In this document: one piece after another, positions 8,850 through 17,968 of the stretch
Numbering within the stretch: the first letter of the stretch is position 1
How the letters are laid out: the number at the start of each line of letters is the position of its first letter
Notes under the pieces: generated by a model
Database searches by the model: none
Told to the model about the DNA's origin: nothing
What the model saw: only the letters and a program-made list of their open reading frames with translations
Translations under genes and position numbers: made by a program
NCBI RefSeq assembly: GCF_008801915.1
Contig: NZ_VZOV01000002.1
Span: 310,001 to 374,000 of the forward strand
DNA length: 64,000 nucleotides
Source of the DNA: Cupriavidus gilardii
GTDB lineage: Bacteria > Pseudomonadota > Gammaproteobacteria > Burkholderiales > Burkholderiaceae
Direction: 5' to 3'

Positions 8850-11711
8850 ATGACCGCCAGCCATATCGACTTCGACATGCCGCTGCCGCCTGCCGCCTGG
8901 CACGGCGGCTGTCACGTGCAGTGCGGCGCCGATGGCAGGCTCGAGCTCGGCAGCAGTTTCGCCATGGCGCTGCGCGCCGGGCTTCACCGGATCTTCCGTA
9001 TCGGCAAGACCAGCGCCGACGCCGCACGCAACCGGGCGTCATGGCGCGCGCTGATCGCCGCGTTCGAAAGCCGGGGCGGCGCCGCGGTACGCGAGCGCCT
9101 GTGCCGCGCCAGCCTGGCCCTGCCCGGCGATCGCGCATCGGGCCTGACCATCGCAGACCGTATCGAGCGCGGCAGCTATCTTTCCCACGCGGCGCTGCTG
9201 CAGGTGTTCCAGCTGTTCCGCTGTACCTTGTCCGTGCATCGCGCCAATCAGCGGCTCTATGCCGAATTGCTGACCCCGGCCGCCAATTCGGCGGCGGCCA
9301 CGCCGCTGTACGCGATGCTCGATGGCATCAGCCTCGGGCTCGGCGACACCGCCGACAGCGGCGCCGCCTGCCCGTTGCCGGCCACCCGCGCCTACGTCGC
9401 CGAACAACTCAAGCTTGGACTGCAGGCGCAAGCCACACGGCCGCGCCAGCGCGATCCCGCCGTGCTGCTGTCCACGCTGGCCAGTTGCGCCCCCGAGCTG
9501 GCGAGCCCGAACAACCTGGCGGGGCGCGACCGATGGCTGCGCGAATACGACCGCCGTCTGCGCACCGGGCCGATCCAGCAGGCGGCGATGAGTCCCAGTG
9601 AACGCAAGGCCTGCGACCGGGAGGCCGCGGTCGCGGGATTGCTGGCCGACCTGAAGCACGGGGAGCTGGTGCGCGACCTGAAGCAGAACGAAGCGGACAT
9701 CGCGGAAAAGCGGTCCCGGTCGGCACGCGAGTCCGGCGACGACGCCGACGACATGCTGGCCGAGCTGCTGGCCACCCGCACCGGCCTGCTCGCGGCGCTG
9801 AAGGAGCGCGAGCTGCACGATGTGCTGCGCCGTTGCGATGGCGAGCTGGCGCTGAGCCCGCTGAGTCAGGACGCGACGCACATCCGCTCGCTGATGCAGC
9901 GCCGCAGCCATGCGCGCGCGCAGCTGGACGGCAACCTGGCGGTGCAGAAGCAGCGCGACCTGATCCGAGCCGATCTGGTCAAGGGCCTGTGCCTGGCCGT
10001 ACAGCAGGAAGTCGATCGCCATACCGCGCGCGGCGAACGGATGGACGAATCAGGACTGCTGCGCGTCGTCGACGCGAAATTGTCGGCCCCCGCCTGCCTG
10101 CGCCAGTTTCTCGCCGCCCGCAATCTGCAATATCTGCACGACCTCGGCCATGGGCACGATCGCGCCGCCGCCATTGCCGCGCTGGTGCGCGCCAGCGATC
10201 GGTATCCGTTCGACGAAGCCACACGGGGCGAACTCGACAGCAGCGACTTCCAATGGCTGTCCGCCGCGCTCGAAGCCGGCGAAAGCGAAGCCGTGGCACT
10301 GAACCATCGGCCCATGCTGAACGGCGCGCGCAAGCTGTTCGCGCGCTTCTTCCGGGAACGCTGGCCGATCGCCGCCATCTGCGACAACGTTGCCGCCCTG
10401 CTCGACGACTTTGCCGAAGACCACGGGCACGCGTCGCATCGGCGCGGCTGCTATCCGGCGATCCCGCTGGAGGCACGCTGGCAGGCCGGCGTACATGCGC
10501 TGCACGACCGTATCCGCAACGCCGAGCTTGGCCCGTCCGATGTGATCGGCGTCATGTTTCCCGCGATCAAGTCGTACCTGCGCGCACGGCACGAGGTCAT
10601 GGAGCAGGTGCGCCGCGACATGCTGGTGGCCGAAGCCCGGCTCGACGAACTGCGCGGCCTGTTCCCCGAACTCTCGGGCTGGACCGCCAGCGTGCCGGCC
10701 GGCGCGATGGCCGCGACGCTGCTCGACCTGGCCAGCGTCCACATTACCGGCCGGCTGATGAACGCGCACAATCGGCGCCTCGAGGCCAGGCGGGTGCAAG
10801 ACTTCGCGCGGCAGGAAGGGCAGCTTGCAGTCAGGGCGGCCCGCAGGCTGGACGACTCGCTGCAGCAGTGGACCAGCCTGCGCGACCAGCATCGGGCCAG
10901 GATGGCGGACCACGGCATTGACGAGCCCGATACGGACGGCGCCGGCCGCGAGGGCCCGGCCGACTGGGGCAACGATGGCGAGGGCGCGCTCGCGAACAGC
11001 TTGCGGCAGCAATGGGACCTGGCCGACCGGCATGCCTCGATGGCGCTGGGCGACACCGCCAATGCGCTGGAGAATCGCCTGGACGCGGAAATCGAGCAGC
11101 TGCGCCGGCAATCGGCGGCGCAGATGGGGAATGTCAAGCGGGATATCGAGCGGGCACTGCGCGACGCGCTCGAAGGCAGCCGGTCCAGGCCCGGCATGCT
11201 GGAAACCGTCTGCGACGTGCTGGACCGCGCGAGTGCGAAATTGCCGGGCTGGCTGGCGTCGATGAACCACGACGGCGAACTCGAGGCAAACCACGCCACG
11301 CGCCGACAGGCGCTGGAACTGCGCGAGGCGGCAGCCAATGCGCTGCCGTTGATCGACCGGATCCGGCGCGAGCACGTTGTCCCGCTCGACCACACCGCCG
11401 ATCTGCCGGACGCCGCGGTCGCGCCATACCGGGAGGATCTCCAGGCGGTGCACCGAGCGCTGGACGCGCTGGCCCACTCGCTGCAATGGGTCGTTTCGAC
11501 GATACGCATCGCCGGCATGGAGACGGCCGCCTCGACGCGCGATATCGCCAAGCCAGCTCCCTTCGGCCCGTCCCACCCGATCCGCCTGCAGGTTCAATGC
11601 GGCAAGCCCTCGGCCGGCAGCAAGATCGCGCTCGACCTCTATCGCGGCAAGTTGCCGCCCGTGCTCGGCTGGACCGTGCGTCAACTGGTCAATATGGGCG
11701 CACTGCGCTAA
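8850..11711 (+). CDS. Large helical protein of unknown function (953 aa)
   Basis: I do not recognise this gene. ATG 8850 is preceded by GGGGGAG, which favours it over an in-frame GTG at 8793. The protein has no signal peptide and no membrane segment. It is rich in Ala, Arg, Leu, Glu and Asp and reads as almost continuous amphipathic helix. Likely coiled coils lie at about residues 260-340, 640-700 and 735-770, and an acidic Gly-rich linker (DEPDTDGAGREGPADWGNDG) lies near 692-711. The last 60 residues (PIRLQVQCGKPSAGSKIALD) look like a small beta-containing end. It stands alone between a terminator and a convergent antiporter. Base composition is like its neighbours. An injected effector or a structural scaffold are both possible, but nothing in the sequence proves either. 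Confidence 0.8.
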   Translation: MTASHIDFDMPLPPAAWHGGCHVQCGADGRLELGSSFAMALRAGLHRIFRIGKTSADAARNRASWRALIAAFESRGGAAVRERLCRASLALPGDRASGLTIADRIERGSYLSHAALLQVFQLFRCTLSVHRANQRLYAELLTPAANSAAATPLYAMLDGISLGLGDTADSGAACPLPATRAYVAEQLKLGLQAQATRPRQRDPAVLLSTLASCAPELASPNNLAGRDRWLREYDRRLRTGPIQQAAMSPSERKACDREAAVAGLLADLKHGELVRDLKQNEADIAEKRSRSARESGDDADDMLAELLATRTGLLAALKERELHDVLRRCDGELALSPLSQDATHIRSLMQRRSHARAQLDGNLAVQKQRDLIRADLVKGLCLAVQQEVDRHTARGERMDESGLLRVVDAKLSAPACLRQFLAARNLQYLHDLGHGHDRAAAIAALVRASDRYPFDEATRGELDSSDFQWLSAALEAGESEAVALNHRPMLNGARKLFARFFRERWPIAAICDNVAALLDDFAEDHGHASHRRGCYPAIPLEARWQAGVHALHDRIRNAELGPSDVIGVMFPAIKSYLRARHEVMEQVRRDMLVAEARLDELRGLFPELSGWTASVPAGAMAATLLDLASVHITGRLMNAHNRRLEARRVQDFARQEGQLAVRAARRLDDSLQQWTSLRDQHRARMADHGIDEPDTDGAGREGPADWGNDGEGALANSLRQQWDLADRHASMALGDTANALENRLDAEIEQLRRQSAAQMGNVKRDIERALRDALEGSRSRPGMLETVCDVLDRASAKLPGWLASMNHDGELEANHATRRQALELREAAANALPLIDRIRREHVVPLDHTADLPDAAVAPYREDLQAVHRALDALAHSLQWVVSTIRIAGMETAASTRDIAKPAPFGPSHPIRLQVQCGKPSAGSKIALDLYRGKLPPVLGWTVRQLVNMGALR

Positions 11712-13426
11712 ACCCGTCGCGGCAGCCTCAACCCGACTTGCAGGATCCGGCCGTCTTCCATGCGCACCGCGGTCAAGTTCAGCCCCGCGATCTCGACCGT
11801 ATCGCCTTCCACCGGCGGGGTGGCGAAGGCGTTCAGCATCGCAGCCTCGAGCGTCGACGGATATTCGCCCGGCGTCAGATCGCGCGTGCCGTACAGCCCG
11901 GCCACATCGCGCAGCAGCGCGTCGCCGGACAGCACGAAGTCGTGCGGCACCTGTTGCCAGACCGGCGCCCGTTCGGGCGTGCTGAACAACCTGGCCAGCG
12001 TCGGCATGCTGCTCGCAGGCCCCAGCACCGAGACCGTATCGCCGGCCCGCAGCACGGCCTGCTCGGGCGGCAGCAGCGCGTCGTCGCGGGCCACCGTCAT
12101 CAGGCGGCAACGCGGCGGCAATTCCAGCCGATCCGCCCGCACGCCGGCCGCCGCCGAGTCGGGCTGGACCTCGAACTGCATCAGGTCCATCGCCGGCGCG
12201 CGGGTGCCGTGCAGCCGTTCACGCGCCAGCGGCTCGGGGTACGCTGGCCGCAGCACGCGACCGAGACGCGCGGCCAGCGGTACCGTGGTCCCCTGCAGCA
12301 GCAGGCTGGCCAGCACCACGGCAAAGGCGATACGGAACAACAGGCCGGCATCGGGCATGCCTTGCAGCAGCGGGAACAGCGCCAGCACGATCGGCACCGC
12401 GCCCCGCAGTCCCATCCAGGCAATGAAGCCTTTCTCGCGCGCATTGAAGCGGAACGGCAGCAGGGAAATCCAGACCGCCAGCGGACGAGCCACCAGCATC
12501 AGGAACAGCGCCACCGCCATCGCCGGCACCGCCACGTCCCAGATCCGGTGCGGCGTCACCAGCAGGCCCAGCAGCAGGAACATCGCCGACTGCGCCAGCC
12601 ACGCCATGCCGTCCATCGCCCGCATCGCGTCGGGGCTGACCGCGCGGTCGCGGTTGCCGATCAGCATGCCGGTCAGATAGACGGCCAGGAAGCCGCTGCC
12701 GCCGGCGCTCTGCACGATCGCAAAGACCATGGCACCGCCCGAACACAGCAGGATCGCCTGCAGGCCCTCGGCGACCCGGATGCGCTCCAGCACATTGGCC
12801 AGGCAATAGCCGAGCGCCAGGCCCAGGGCGCCGCCGACGCCGAACTGCACCAGCAGCCGCCACAGCAGCGCGCCGCCCGTCAATCCCTGCGGCGCATGGA
12901 TCCACTCGATCAGCGTCAGCGTCAGGAAGATCGCCATCGGATCGTTGATGCCCGATTCGATCTCGAGCACGCTCGCGACGCGTTCCTTCAGGCGCACCCC
13001 GCTGCTGTTGAGCAGCGAGAAGACGGCCGCCGCGTCGGTCGAGCCGACGATCGCGCCCAGAAGCAGGCCGAGCTTCCAGTCGATCTCCAGCACCCAGGCC
13101 GCGAACAGGCCGACCAGCCCGGTGGTCAGCAGCACGCCCACGGTGGCCAGCGCCAGCGATGGCCGCAACGCGACGCGGAAGGTCGCGTATTGGGTTCGCA
13201 GTCCGCCATCGAGCAGGATCACCGCCAGCGCGAGATTGCCGACCAGGAAGCTGAGCCAGGTATTGGAGAAGCGGATGCCGCCCGGACCGTCGACCCCGGC
13301 CAGCATCCCGACCAGCAGGAATACCAGCAGGAACGGCACGCCGATGCGCGCAGAGAAGGCGCCGACGACGATGCCGAGCGACATCACCACGGCGCCGATC
13401 AGGATCACGTGTTCAATGCTTTCCAA
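11708..13426 (-). CDS. nhaP2: NhaP2-type potassium/proton antiporter
   Basis: A 572-residue inner-membrane antiporter that exports K+ in exchange for H+ and so guards cell volume and pH. Residues 1-390 form about 12 membrane segments of the Na+/H+ exchanger fold (PFLLVFLLVGMLAGVDGPGG, then GSTDAAAVFSLL with the conserved Asp-Asp-like acidic motif region). A cytoplasmic TrkA-C domain follows (GDTVSVLGPASSMPTLARLF), then a CorC/HlyC-like end domain (GDTVEIAGLNLTAVRMEDG), the order known for NhaP2/CvrA. The best start is TTG at 13424-13426 with AAGG six bases upstream; a longer ATG start would add an Arg/Pro-rich stretch. Its stop codon overlaps the stop of the facing gene. Confidence 0.9.
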   Translation of the reverse strand: MESIEHVILIGAVVMSLGIVVGAFSARIGVPFLLVFLLVGMLAGVDGPGGIRFSNTWLSFLVGNLALAVILLDGGLRTQYATFRVALRPSLALATVGVLLTTGLVGLFAAWVLEIDWKLGLLLGAIVGSTDAAAVFSLLNSSGVRLKERVASVLEIESGINDPMAIFLTLTLIEWIHAPQGLTGGALLWRLLVQFGVGGALGLALGYCLANVLERIRVAEGLQAILLCSGGAMVFAIVQSAGGSGFLAVYLTGMLIGNRDRAVSPDAMRAMDGMAWLAQSAMFLLLGLLVTPHRIWDVAVPAMAVALFLMLVARPLAVWISLLPFRFNAREKGFIAWMGLRGAVPIVLALFPLLQGMPDAGLLFRIAFAVVLASLLLQGTTVPLAARLGRVLRPAYPEPLARERLHGTRAPAMDLMQFEVQPDSAAAGVRADRLELPPRCRLMTVARDDALLPPEQAVLRAGDTVSVLGPASSMPTLARLFSTPERAPVWQQVPHDFVLSGDALLRDVAGLYGTRDLTPGEYPSTLEAAMLNAFATPPVEGDTVEIAGLNLTAVRMEDGRILQVGLRLPRRV

Positions 13427-13805
13427 ACTGGCCCTTGCAAGTAACGGTGGAACAGGGGGAGACGGCGGCGCGGCATGAGCGCCGCGGCGCCGCCGATGAT
13501 AGCCGACTGCCATGACGGCACCGCCGCGGTCCACGGCACCGCCCGCCGGTACGACCGGTCGGGCGGCATCGGCGGGGACCTAGGGAGATACCCTCACATT
13601 GACCAAGTTTGCAGACATCTGAAAGGTCGCTGAAAGGTGGCGCCCTTACCTTCCCCCTGCCTGCGGACGGGGAGGGTGCCGCGCGCGGTTTCGTTGCACC
13701 GCACAAACGCTGCAACGTCCCGTCGCGACACCATGAGACCAGCGCCATCGACGCGCGGCTCGCAGCACCGCAAGCACCAGTTTTGTCAAATCGAGGAGAA
13801 TCATT
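13427..13805. other. Divergent intergenic region between nhaP2 and tctB
   Basis: 379 bases without a supported gene. It holds a TTGACC (13599-13604), two direct 9-bp repeats (13619-13638), and an imperfect hairpin ACCTTCCCC/GGGGAGGGT at about 13649-13679. Short open frames cross it, but none has a start with a ribosome site or family similarity. Confidence 0.6.
13619..13638 (+). promoter_or_regulatory. Direct repeat with 11-bp period upstream of tctBA
   Basis: CTGAAAGGT occurs twice, at 13619-13627 and 13630-13638, one helical turn apart. Tandem half-sites with an 11-bp period are the usual layout for OmpR/PhoB-family response regulators. TctD, the known regulator of tct operons, belongs to that family, but no tctDE is in the window. 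Confidence 0.35.
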
Positions 13806-14267
13806 TTGCGCATACGTAGCCAAAAGGACTTTGCCTCCGGCCTGATGTTCATCCTGGTCGGATTCGGCTTTTCCTGGGTCGCTCGCGGCTATTCGATGGG
13901 AACCGCCGCGAAGATGGGTCCGGGGTATTTCCCGTTCTGGCTCGGCGTCGTGCTCGCCCTGCTGGGCGTGCTGGTGCTGATCGGATCGTTGTCCAGCAAG
14001 GGCGAGAGCGACGAGCTGGCCCGCTGGGATATCAAGCTGCTGCTGTGGATCCTCGGTTCGGTGGTGCTGTTCGGCCTGCTGCTCAAGCCACTGGGCATGG
14101 TGCTGTCGGTGATCGTGCTGGTACTGGTGTCGTCGATGGCCAGCCACGAGTTCACGTGGCGCGGCGCCATCCTGAACACCATCATCCTGGTGCTGATCAG
14201 CATGGGCGCTTTCGTCTACGGCATCAATCTGCAGATGCCGGTGTGGCCGGCCTTCATTACCGGCTAA
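13806..14267 (+). CDS. tctB: Tripartite tricarboxylate transporter small membrane subunit
   Basis: A 153-residue membrane protein of the TctB family, the small four-helix partner of TctA in secondary uptake of tricarboxylates or other carboxylates. Hydrophobic segments lie at about residues 10-28, 40-62, 76-100 and 120-140. The N-terminal motif KDFASGLMFILVGFGF and MGPGYFPFWLGVVL are family marks. The start is TTG at 13806 with GAGGAG seven bases upstream; no ATG is available in a sensible place. It is ten bases from tctA. Confidence 0.92.
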   Translation: MRIRSQKDFASGLMFILVGFGFSWVARGYSMGTAAKMGPGYFPFWLGVVLALLGVLVLIGSLSSKGESDELARWDIKLLLWILGSVVLFGLLLKPLGMVLSVIVLVLVSSMASHEFTWRGAILNTIILVLISMGAFVYGINLQMPVWPAFITG

Positions 14268-14277
14268 GGAGCGCCAG

Positions 14278-15780
14278 ATGGAACTGCTAACCAACCTGGG
14301 CATCGGCTTCTCGACCGCCCTGACCTTCCAGAACCTGGCCTACGCCTTCCTCGGCTGCCTGCTCGGCACGCTGATCGGCGTGCTGCCGGGCCTGGGCCCG
14401 CTCGCGACCATCGCGATGCTGCTGCCGATCACGTACACGCTGCCGCCGGTGGCCGCGCTGATCATGCTGGCCGGCATCTATTACGGCGCGCAGTACGGCG
14501 GCTCGACCACCGCGATCCTGGTCAACCTGCCGGGCGAATCGTCGTCGGTGGTGACCACGATCGACGGCTACCAGATGGCGCGGCGCGGCCGCGCCGGGGT
14601 GGCGCTGGCGACTGCGGGCATGGGCTCGTTCTTCGCCGGCTGCGTGGCCACGCTGATCCTGGCCGGCTTTGCCGCCCCGCTGTCGGAACTGGCGTTCAAG
14701 TTCGGCCCCGCCGAGTACTTCTCGCTGATGGTGCTGGGCCTGATCGGCGCCGTGGTGCTGGCCTCGGGTTCGCTGGTCAAGGCGATCGCGATGATCGTGC
14801 TGGGTCTGCTGCTCGGCCTGGTCGGCACCGACGTGAACTCGGGCGCGGCGCGCTTCTCGTTCGACGTGCCGGAACTGACCGACGGCCTGAACTTCGTGGC
14901 CGTGGCGATGGGTATCTTCGGCTTCGCGGAAATCATCGCGAACCTGGAGCAACGCGAAAAGCGTGAGACCTTCACCGACCACATCACCAGCCTGTTCCCG
15001 ACCAAGGAAGACTTCAAGCGGATGGTCCCGGCGGTGCTGCGCGGCACCGTGCTGGGCTCGGCGCTGGGCATCCTGCCGGGCGGCGGCGCCTCGCTGGCTT
15101 CGTTCGCGGCCTACACGCTGGAGAAGAAGTCGTCGAAGTATCCGCACGAGTTCGGCAAGGGCGCGATCGAAGGCGTGGCGGGTCCGGAATCGGCCAACAA
15201 CGCCGCCTCGCAGACCTCCTTCATCCCGCTGCTGACGCTGGGCATTCCGCCCAACGCGGTGATGGCGCTGATGGTCGGTGCGATGACGATCCACAACATC
15301 CAGCCGGGTCCGCAGGTGATGACCAGCAACCCGCAGCTGTTCTGGGGCCTGATCGCCTCGATGTGGATCGGCAACCTGATGCTGATCATCCTGAACCTGC
15401 CGCTGATCGGCATCTGGGTCAAGCTGCTGAAGGTGCCCTACCGCTTCCTGTACCCGGCCATCCTGACGTTCTGCTGTATCGGCGTCTACTCGGTCCAGAA
15501 CACCACCTTCGACGTGTTCCAGACCGCGGCCTTCGGCGTGGTGGGCTATCTGTTCCTGAAGCTCAAGTGCGAACCGGCGCCGCTGCTGCTCGGCTTCGTG
15601 CTCGGACCGATGATGGAAGAGAACTTCCGCCGCACGCTGCTGCTCTCGCGTGGCGAGTTCTCGGTGTTCTTCACCCGTCCGCTGTCGCTGAGCCTGCTGA
15701 TCGCCGCCGCGATCCTGGTGCTGATCGTCGCCCTGCCGTCGATCAAGGCCAAGCGCGAGGAAGCGTTCCAGGAAGAATAA
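14278..15780 (+). CDS. tctA: Tripartite tricarboxylate transporter large permease
   Basis: A 500-residue inner-membrane permease with about 11-12 hydrophobic segments. The two TctA signatures are present: GLGPLATIAMLLPITYTLPP with YYGAQYGGSTTAILVNLPGE near the N-terminus, and GPESANNAASQTSFIPLLTL with LGIPPNAVMALMVGAM in the middle. AAGGAG precedes the ATG. Together with TctB it forms the transport path; it needs a periplasmic Bug/TctC receptor, none of which is in this operon. The nearest candidate is the Bug protein starting at 16943. A strong terminator follows. Confidence 0.96.
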   Translation: MELLTNLGIGFSTALTFQNLAYAFLGCLLGTLIGVLPGLGPLATIAMLLPITYTLPPVAALIMLAGIYYGAQYGGSTTAILVNLPGESSSVVTTIDGYQMARRGRAGVALATAGMGSFFAGCVATLILAGFAAPLSELAFKFGPAEYFSLMVLGLIGAVVLASGSLVKAIAMIVLGLLLGLVGTDVNSGAARFSFDVPELTDGLNFVAVAMGIFGFAEIIANLEQREKRETFTDHITSLFPTKEDFKRMVPAVLRGTVLGSALGILPGGGASLASFAAYTLEKKSSKYPHEFGKGAIEGVAGPESANNAASQTSFIPLLTLGIPPNAVMALMVGAMTIHNIQPGPQVMTSNPQLFWGLIASMWIGNLMLIILNLPLIGIWVKLLKVPYRFLYPAILTFCCIGVYSVQNTTFDVFQTAAFGVVGYLFLKLKCEPAPLLLGFVLGPMMEENFRRTLLLSRGEFSVFFTRPLSLSLLIAAAILVLIVALPSIKAKREEAFQEE

Positions 15781-15801
15781 GTAGCAAGGACGCAGATGCA
15801 G

Positions 15802-15833
15802 AACGGGGTGCCGGCCGGCACCCCGTTTTTTTT
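15802..15833 (+). terminator. Rho-independent terminator after tctA
   Basis: A perfect 26-bp palindrome centred on GGCC (15802-15827) ends in a run of eight T. It sits 21 bases after the tctA stop and also just beyond the end of the convergent LysR gene. Confidence 0.92.
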
Positions 15834-15853
15834 GGCCGATGCCGGCGACAGCG

Positions 15854-16744
15854 CTAGCGCGGCTCGCAGAACAGCGCGGCGCACGCCGCGCGGATCGCCT
15901 CGGTGATGTGCCGGCGCGAATGATCGCGCCGCTCCAGCATGCCGATGGTGCGCCATACCGGCTCGCCGCCCGCCTCCAGCGGCAGCACCCGCAACGCTTC
16001 GTCGTCGCGCCAGCGCGCCCGCTGCAGCAGCGGCACCACGGTCACGCCAACCTGCTGCCGCACCAGCTCGACCAGCGCTTCGATCGAATTGAGCTCGAGG
16101 AATTCGTTGACGCGCAGATGCGCGCGCCGCAGGGCCCGCTCGACCAGCATGCCGGTCAGCTGCGTGCGGTCGAAGCGCAGGAACGCCTGGCCCGCCAGCG
16201 CCTGGCGCGCGTCCGCGGCGGCGCTGCCGGCCGCGGCGATCGCCACCAGCGGCTCCCGATACAGCGGCGTCCAGCGCAGCGCCCCCGCCAGCCGTCCCGG
16301 GCCCTCCACCACGATGGCCGCATCGAGCTCGCCGGCTTCGACCAGCGTCGCCAGCTCGATCGACTTGGCGCCGACCAGCCGCACGTCCAGCGCCGGATGC
16401 TCGGTCTTCATGCTGGCCACCACGTGCGACAGGCCGCCCATCACCGACACCACCGCGCCGACGGCGACCGCGCCCGCCATCGCCTCGGGCGTCTCCGGCG
16501 CGGCGCGCATCTCGTCGTACAGCGCGAGCAGCTGGCGCGCGCGCGGCAGCAGCTCGCGCCCGCCCGCGTTGAGCACGACCACGCGCCCGGTCCGATCGAA
16601 CAGCTCGCGCCGCAGTTCGCCCTCCAGCGCGCGCATCTGCAGGCTGACCGCGGCCTGGGTCAGCGCGACGTGGCCCGCGGCGGCGGCAAAGGAGCCGTGC
16701 TCGGCGACCGCAACGAAGGTACGAAGGAAGCGGATGGTGCTCAT
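15854..16744 (-). CDS. LysR family transcriptional regulator
   Basis: A 296-residue regulator. The winged helix-turn-helix is at residues 1-60 (FLRTFVAVAEHGSFAAAAGH, then LTQAAVSLQMRALEGEL), followed by the periplasmic-binding-protein-like effector domain (about 90-290). It is divergent from a Bug receptor gene, the usual layout for a LysR regulator and its target, and ends against the tctA terminator. A likely operator lies between the two starts at 16856-16875. The effector is probably the substrate of the neighbouring transporter, by inference only. Confidence 0.93.
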   Translation of the reverse strand: MSTIRFLRTFVAVAEHGSFAAAAGHVALTQAAVSLQMRALEGELRRELFDRTGRVVVLNAGGRELLPRARQLLALYDEMRAAPETPEAMAGAVAVGAVVSVMGGLSHVVASMKTEHPALDVRLVGAKSIELATLVEAGELDAAIVVEGPGRLAGALRWTPLYREPLVAIAAAGSAAADARQALAGQAFLRFDRTQLTGMLVERALRRAHLRVNEFLELNSIEALVELVRQQVGVTVVPLLQRARWRDDEALRVLPLEAGGEPVWRTIGMLERRDHSRRHITEAIRAACAALFCEPR

Positions 16745-16855
16745 AACGGATGGGGAAGCGATCAGCGCCGGACGTCGAGCGCGCCTTCAACGAAACTGGA
16801 TGCGCGGACTGAAACGGGGCCTTAAGCGAAACTTGAGGGAAAAGAAAGAAATATT

Positions 16856-16887
16856 AGCTTTCATTATGTAAAGCTGCACGGAATAAT
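16856..16887 (+). promoter_or_regulatory. Candidate LysR operator and promoter of the Bug-GGT unit
   Basis: AGCTTT-N8-AAAGCT (16856-16875) is a perfect inverted repeat that contains the LysR box T-N11-A (16859 to 16871). It lies in a marked A+T-rich patch between the divergent LysR and Bug genes. AATAAT at 16882-16887 is a 5/6 match to a -10 element for the plus-strand genes, and CATAAT on the minus strand (16868-16863) could serve the LysR gene. Confidence 0.5.
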
Positions 16888-16942
16888 GCGGCATCGGCCG
16901 GTCCGCCGGCACCGACCCGACAACGTCCACGGAGATTGAACG

Positions 16943-17920
16943 ATGACATCCTGGCTGCGCCTGCTGGGCACCGGCCTGGCGGCGACGCTGGCCTTCGCCG
17001 CCGCGCCCGCCCTGGCCGAGAGCTATCCCGCCAAGCCGATCCGCCTGATCGTGCCCTTCCCCGCCAGCGGCGCGACCGATCTGCTGGCGCGCGCGATCGC
17101 GCAGAAGGTCGGCGCCAATCTGGGCCAGCAGGTCGTGGTCGACAACCGGCCCGGCGCGGGCGGCGCGATCGGCTCGGACATGGCCGCCAAGGCCCCGGCG
17201 GACGGCTACACGCTGCTGATGGCCACCAGCAGCACGCATTCGATCGGACCGCATATCCACCCGCGGCTGCCGTACAACGTGCAGACCGATTTCACGCCGA
17301 TCGGCCAGGTCGCCAGCGCGACCAACCTGCTGGTGGTGACGAACCATCTGCAGGTCAACAGCGTGAAGGACTTGATCGCCTATGCCAAGGCGCATCCCGG
17401 CGAACTGAACTACGCGTCCAGCGGCAACGGCACCGTGGTCCACCTGATGGCCGAGGCATTCAGCGCGCAGGCCGGCGTCCAGTTGACGCACATTCCGTAC
17501 AAGGGCACCGCGCTGTCGATCGCCGATCTGATCTCGGGCAAGGTGCATATCCTGTTCGACAGCATCGTCACCGCCCTGCCCCACGTGCGCGACGGCAAGC
17601 TCAAGGCGCTGGCGGTGACCAGCGCGAAGCGCTCGTCGCTGGTGCCGGACGTGCCGACCGTCGGCGAATCGGGCCTGCCCGGCTTCGTCAGCGAGACCTG
17701 GTTCGGCATCTATGGCCCGAAGAACCTGCCGGCCGACCTGGTGACGCGCCTGAACGCCGAGTTCAACAAGGCGATCCAGGCGCCGGAGGTCAAGGAACGG
17801 CTGGCCAAGCTCGGCGCCGAGCCGGTCGGCGGCACGCCCGCGCAGTTCGCGGCGATCGTCGGCAAGGAAAGCGCCCGCTGGGGCAAACTGATCAAGGACC
17901 GCAACATCACCGCGGAATAA
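16943..17920 (+). CDS. Bug-family tripartite tricarboxylate transporter receptor (TctC-like)
   Basis: A 325-residue periplasmic binding protein with a clear signal peptide (residues 1-25, cleavage after APALA) and the Bug motifs YPAKPIRLIVPFPASGATD and VDNRPGAGGAIGSDMAAK. The later stretch THIPYKGTALSIADLISGK lines the ligand site in this family. GGAGATTGAACG precedes the ATG. It is divergent from a LysR regulator, and a gamma-glutamyltransferase-like gene follows 48 bases downstream, so the ligand may be a compound that enzyme handles. It is the best receptor candidate for the TctBA permease about 1 kb upstream. Confidence 0.94.
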   Translation: MTSWLRLLGTGLAATLAFAAAPALAESYPAKPIRLIVPFPASGATDLLARAIAQKVGANLGQQVVVDNRPGAGGAIGSDMAAKAPADGYTLLMATSSTHSIGPHIHPRLPYNVQTDFTPIGQVASATNLLVVTNHLQVNSVKDLIAYAKAHPGELNYASSGNGTVVHLMAEAFSAQAGVQLTHIPYKGTALSIADLISGKVHILFDSIVTALPHVRDGKLKALAVTSAKRSSLVPDVPTVGESGLPGFVSETWFGIYGPKNLPADLVTRLNAEFNKAIQAPEVKERLAKLGAEPVGGTPAQFAAIVGKESARWGKLIKDRNITAE

Positions 17921-17968
17921 GCGGCAGCCAACCATAGCCGCCATCACGGCAACGCCAAGAGACAAGCC

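Noticed and set aside
11012..13444. Open frame of 810 codons over the end of the orphan gene and opposite nhaP2
   Set aside because: Gln/Arg/His-rich shadow sequence without any motif; both real genes are well supported.
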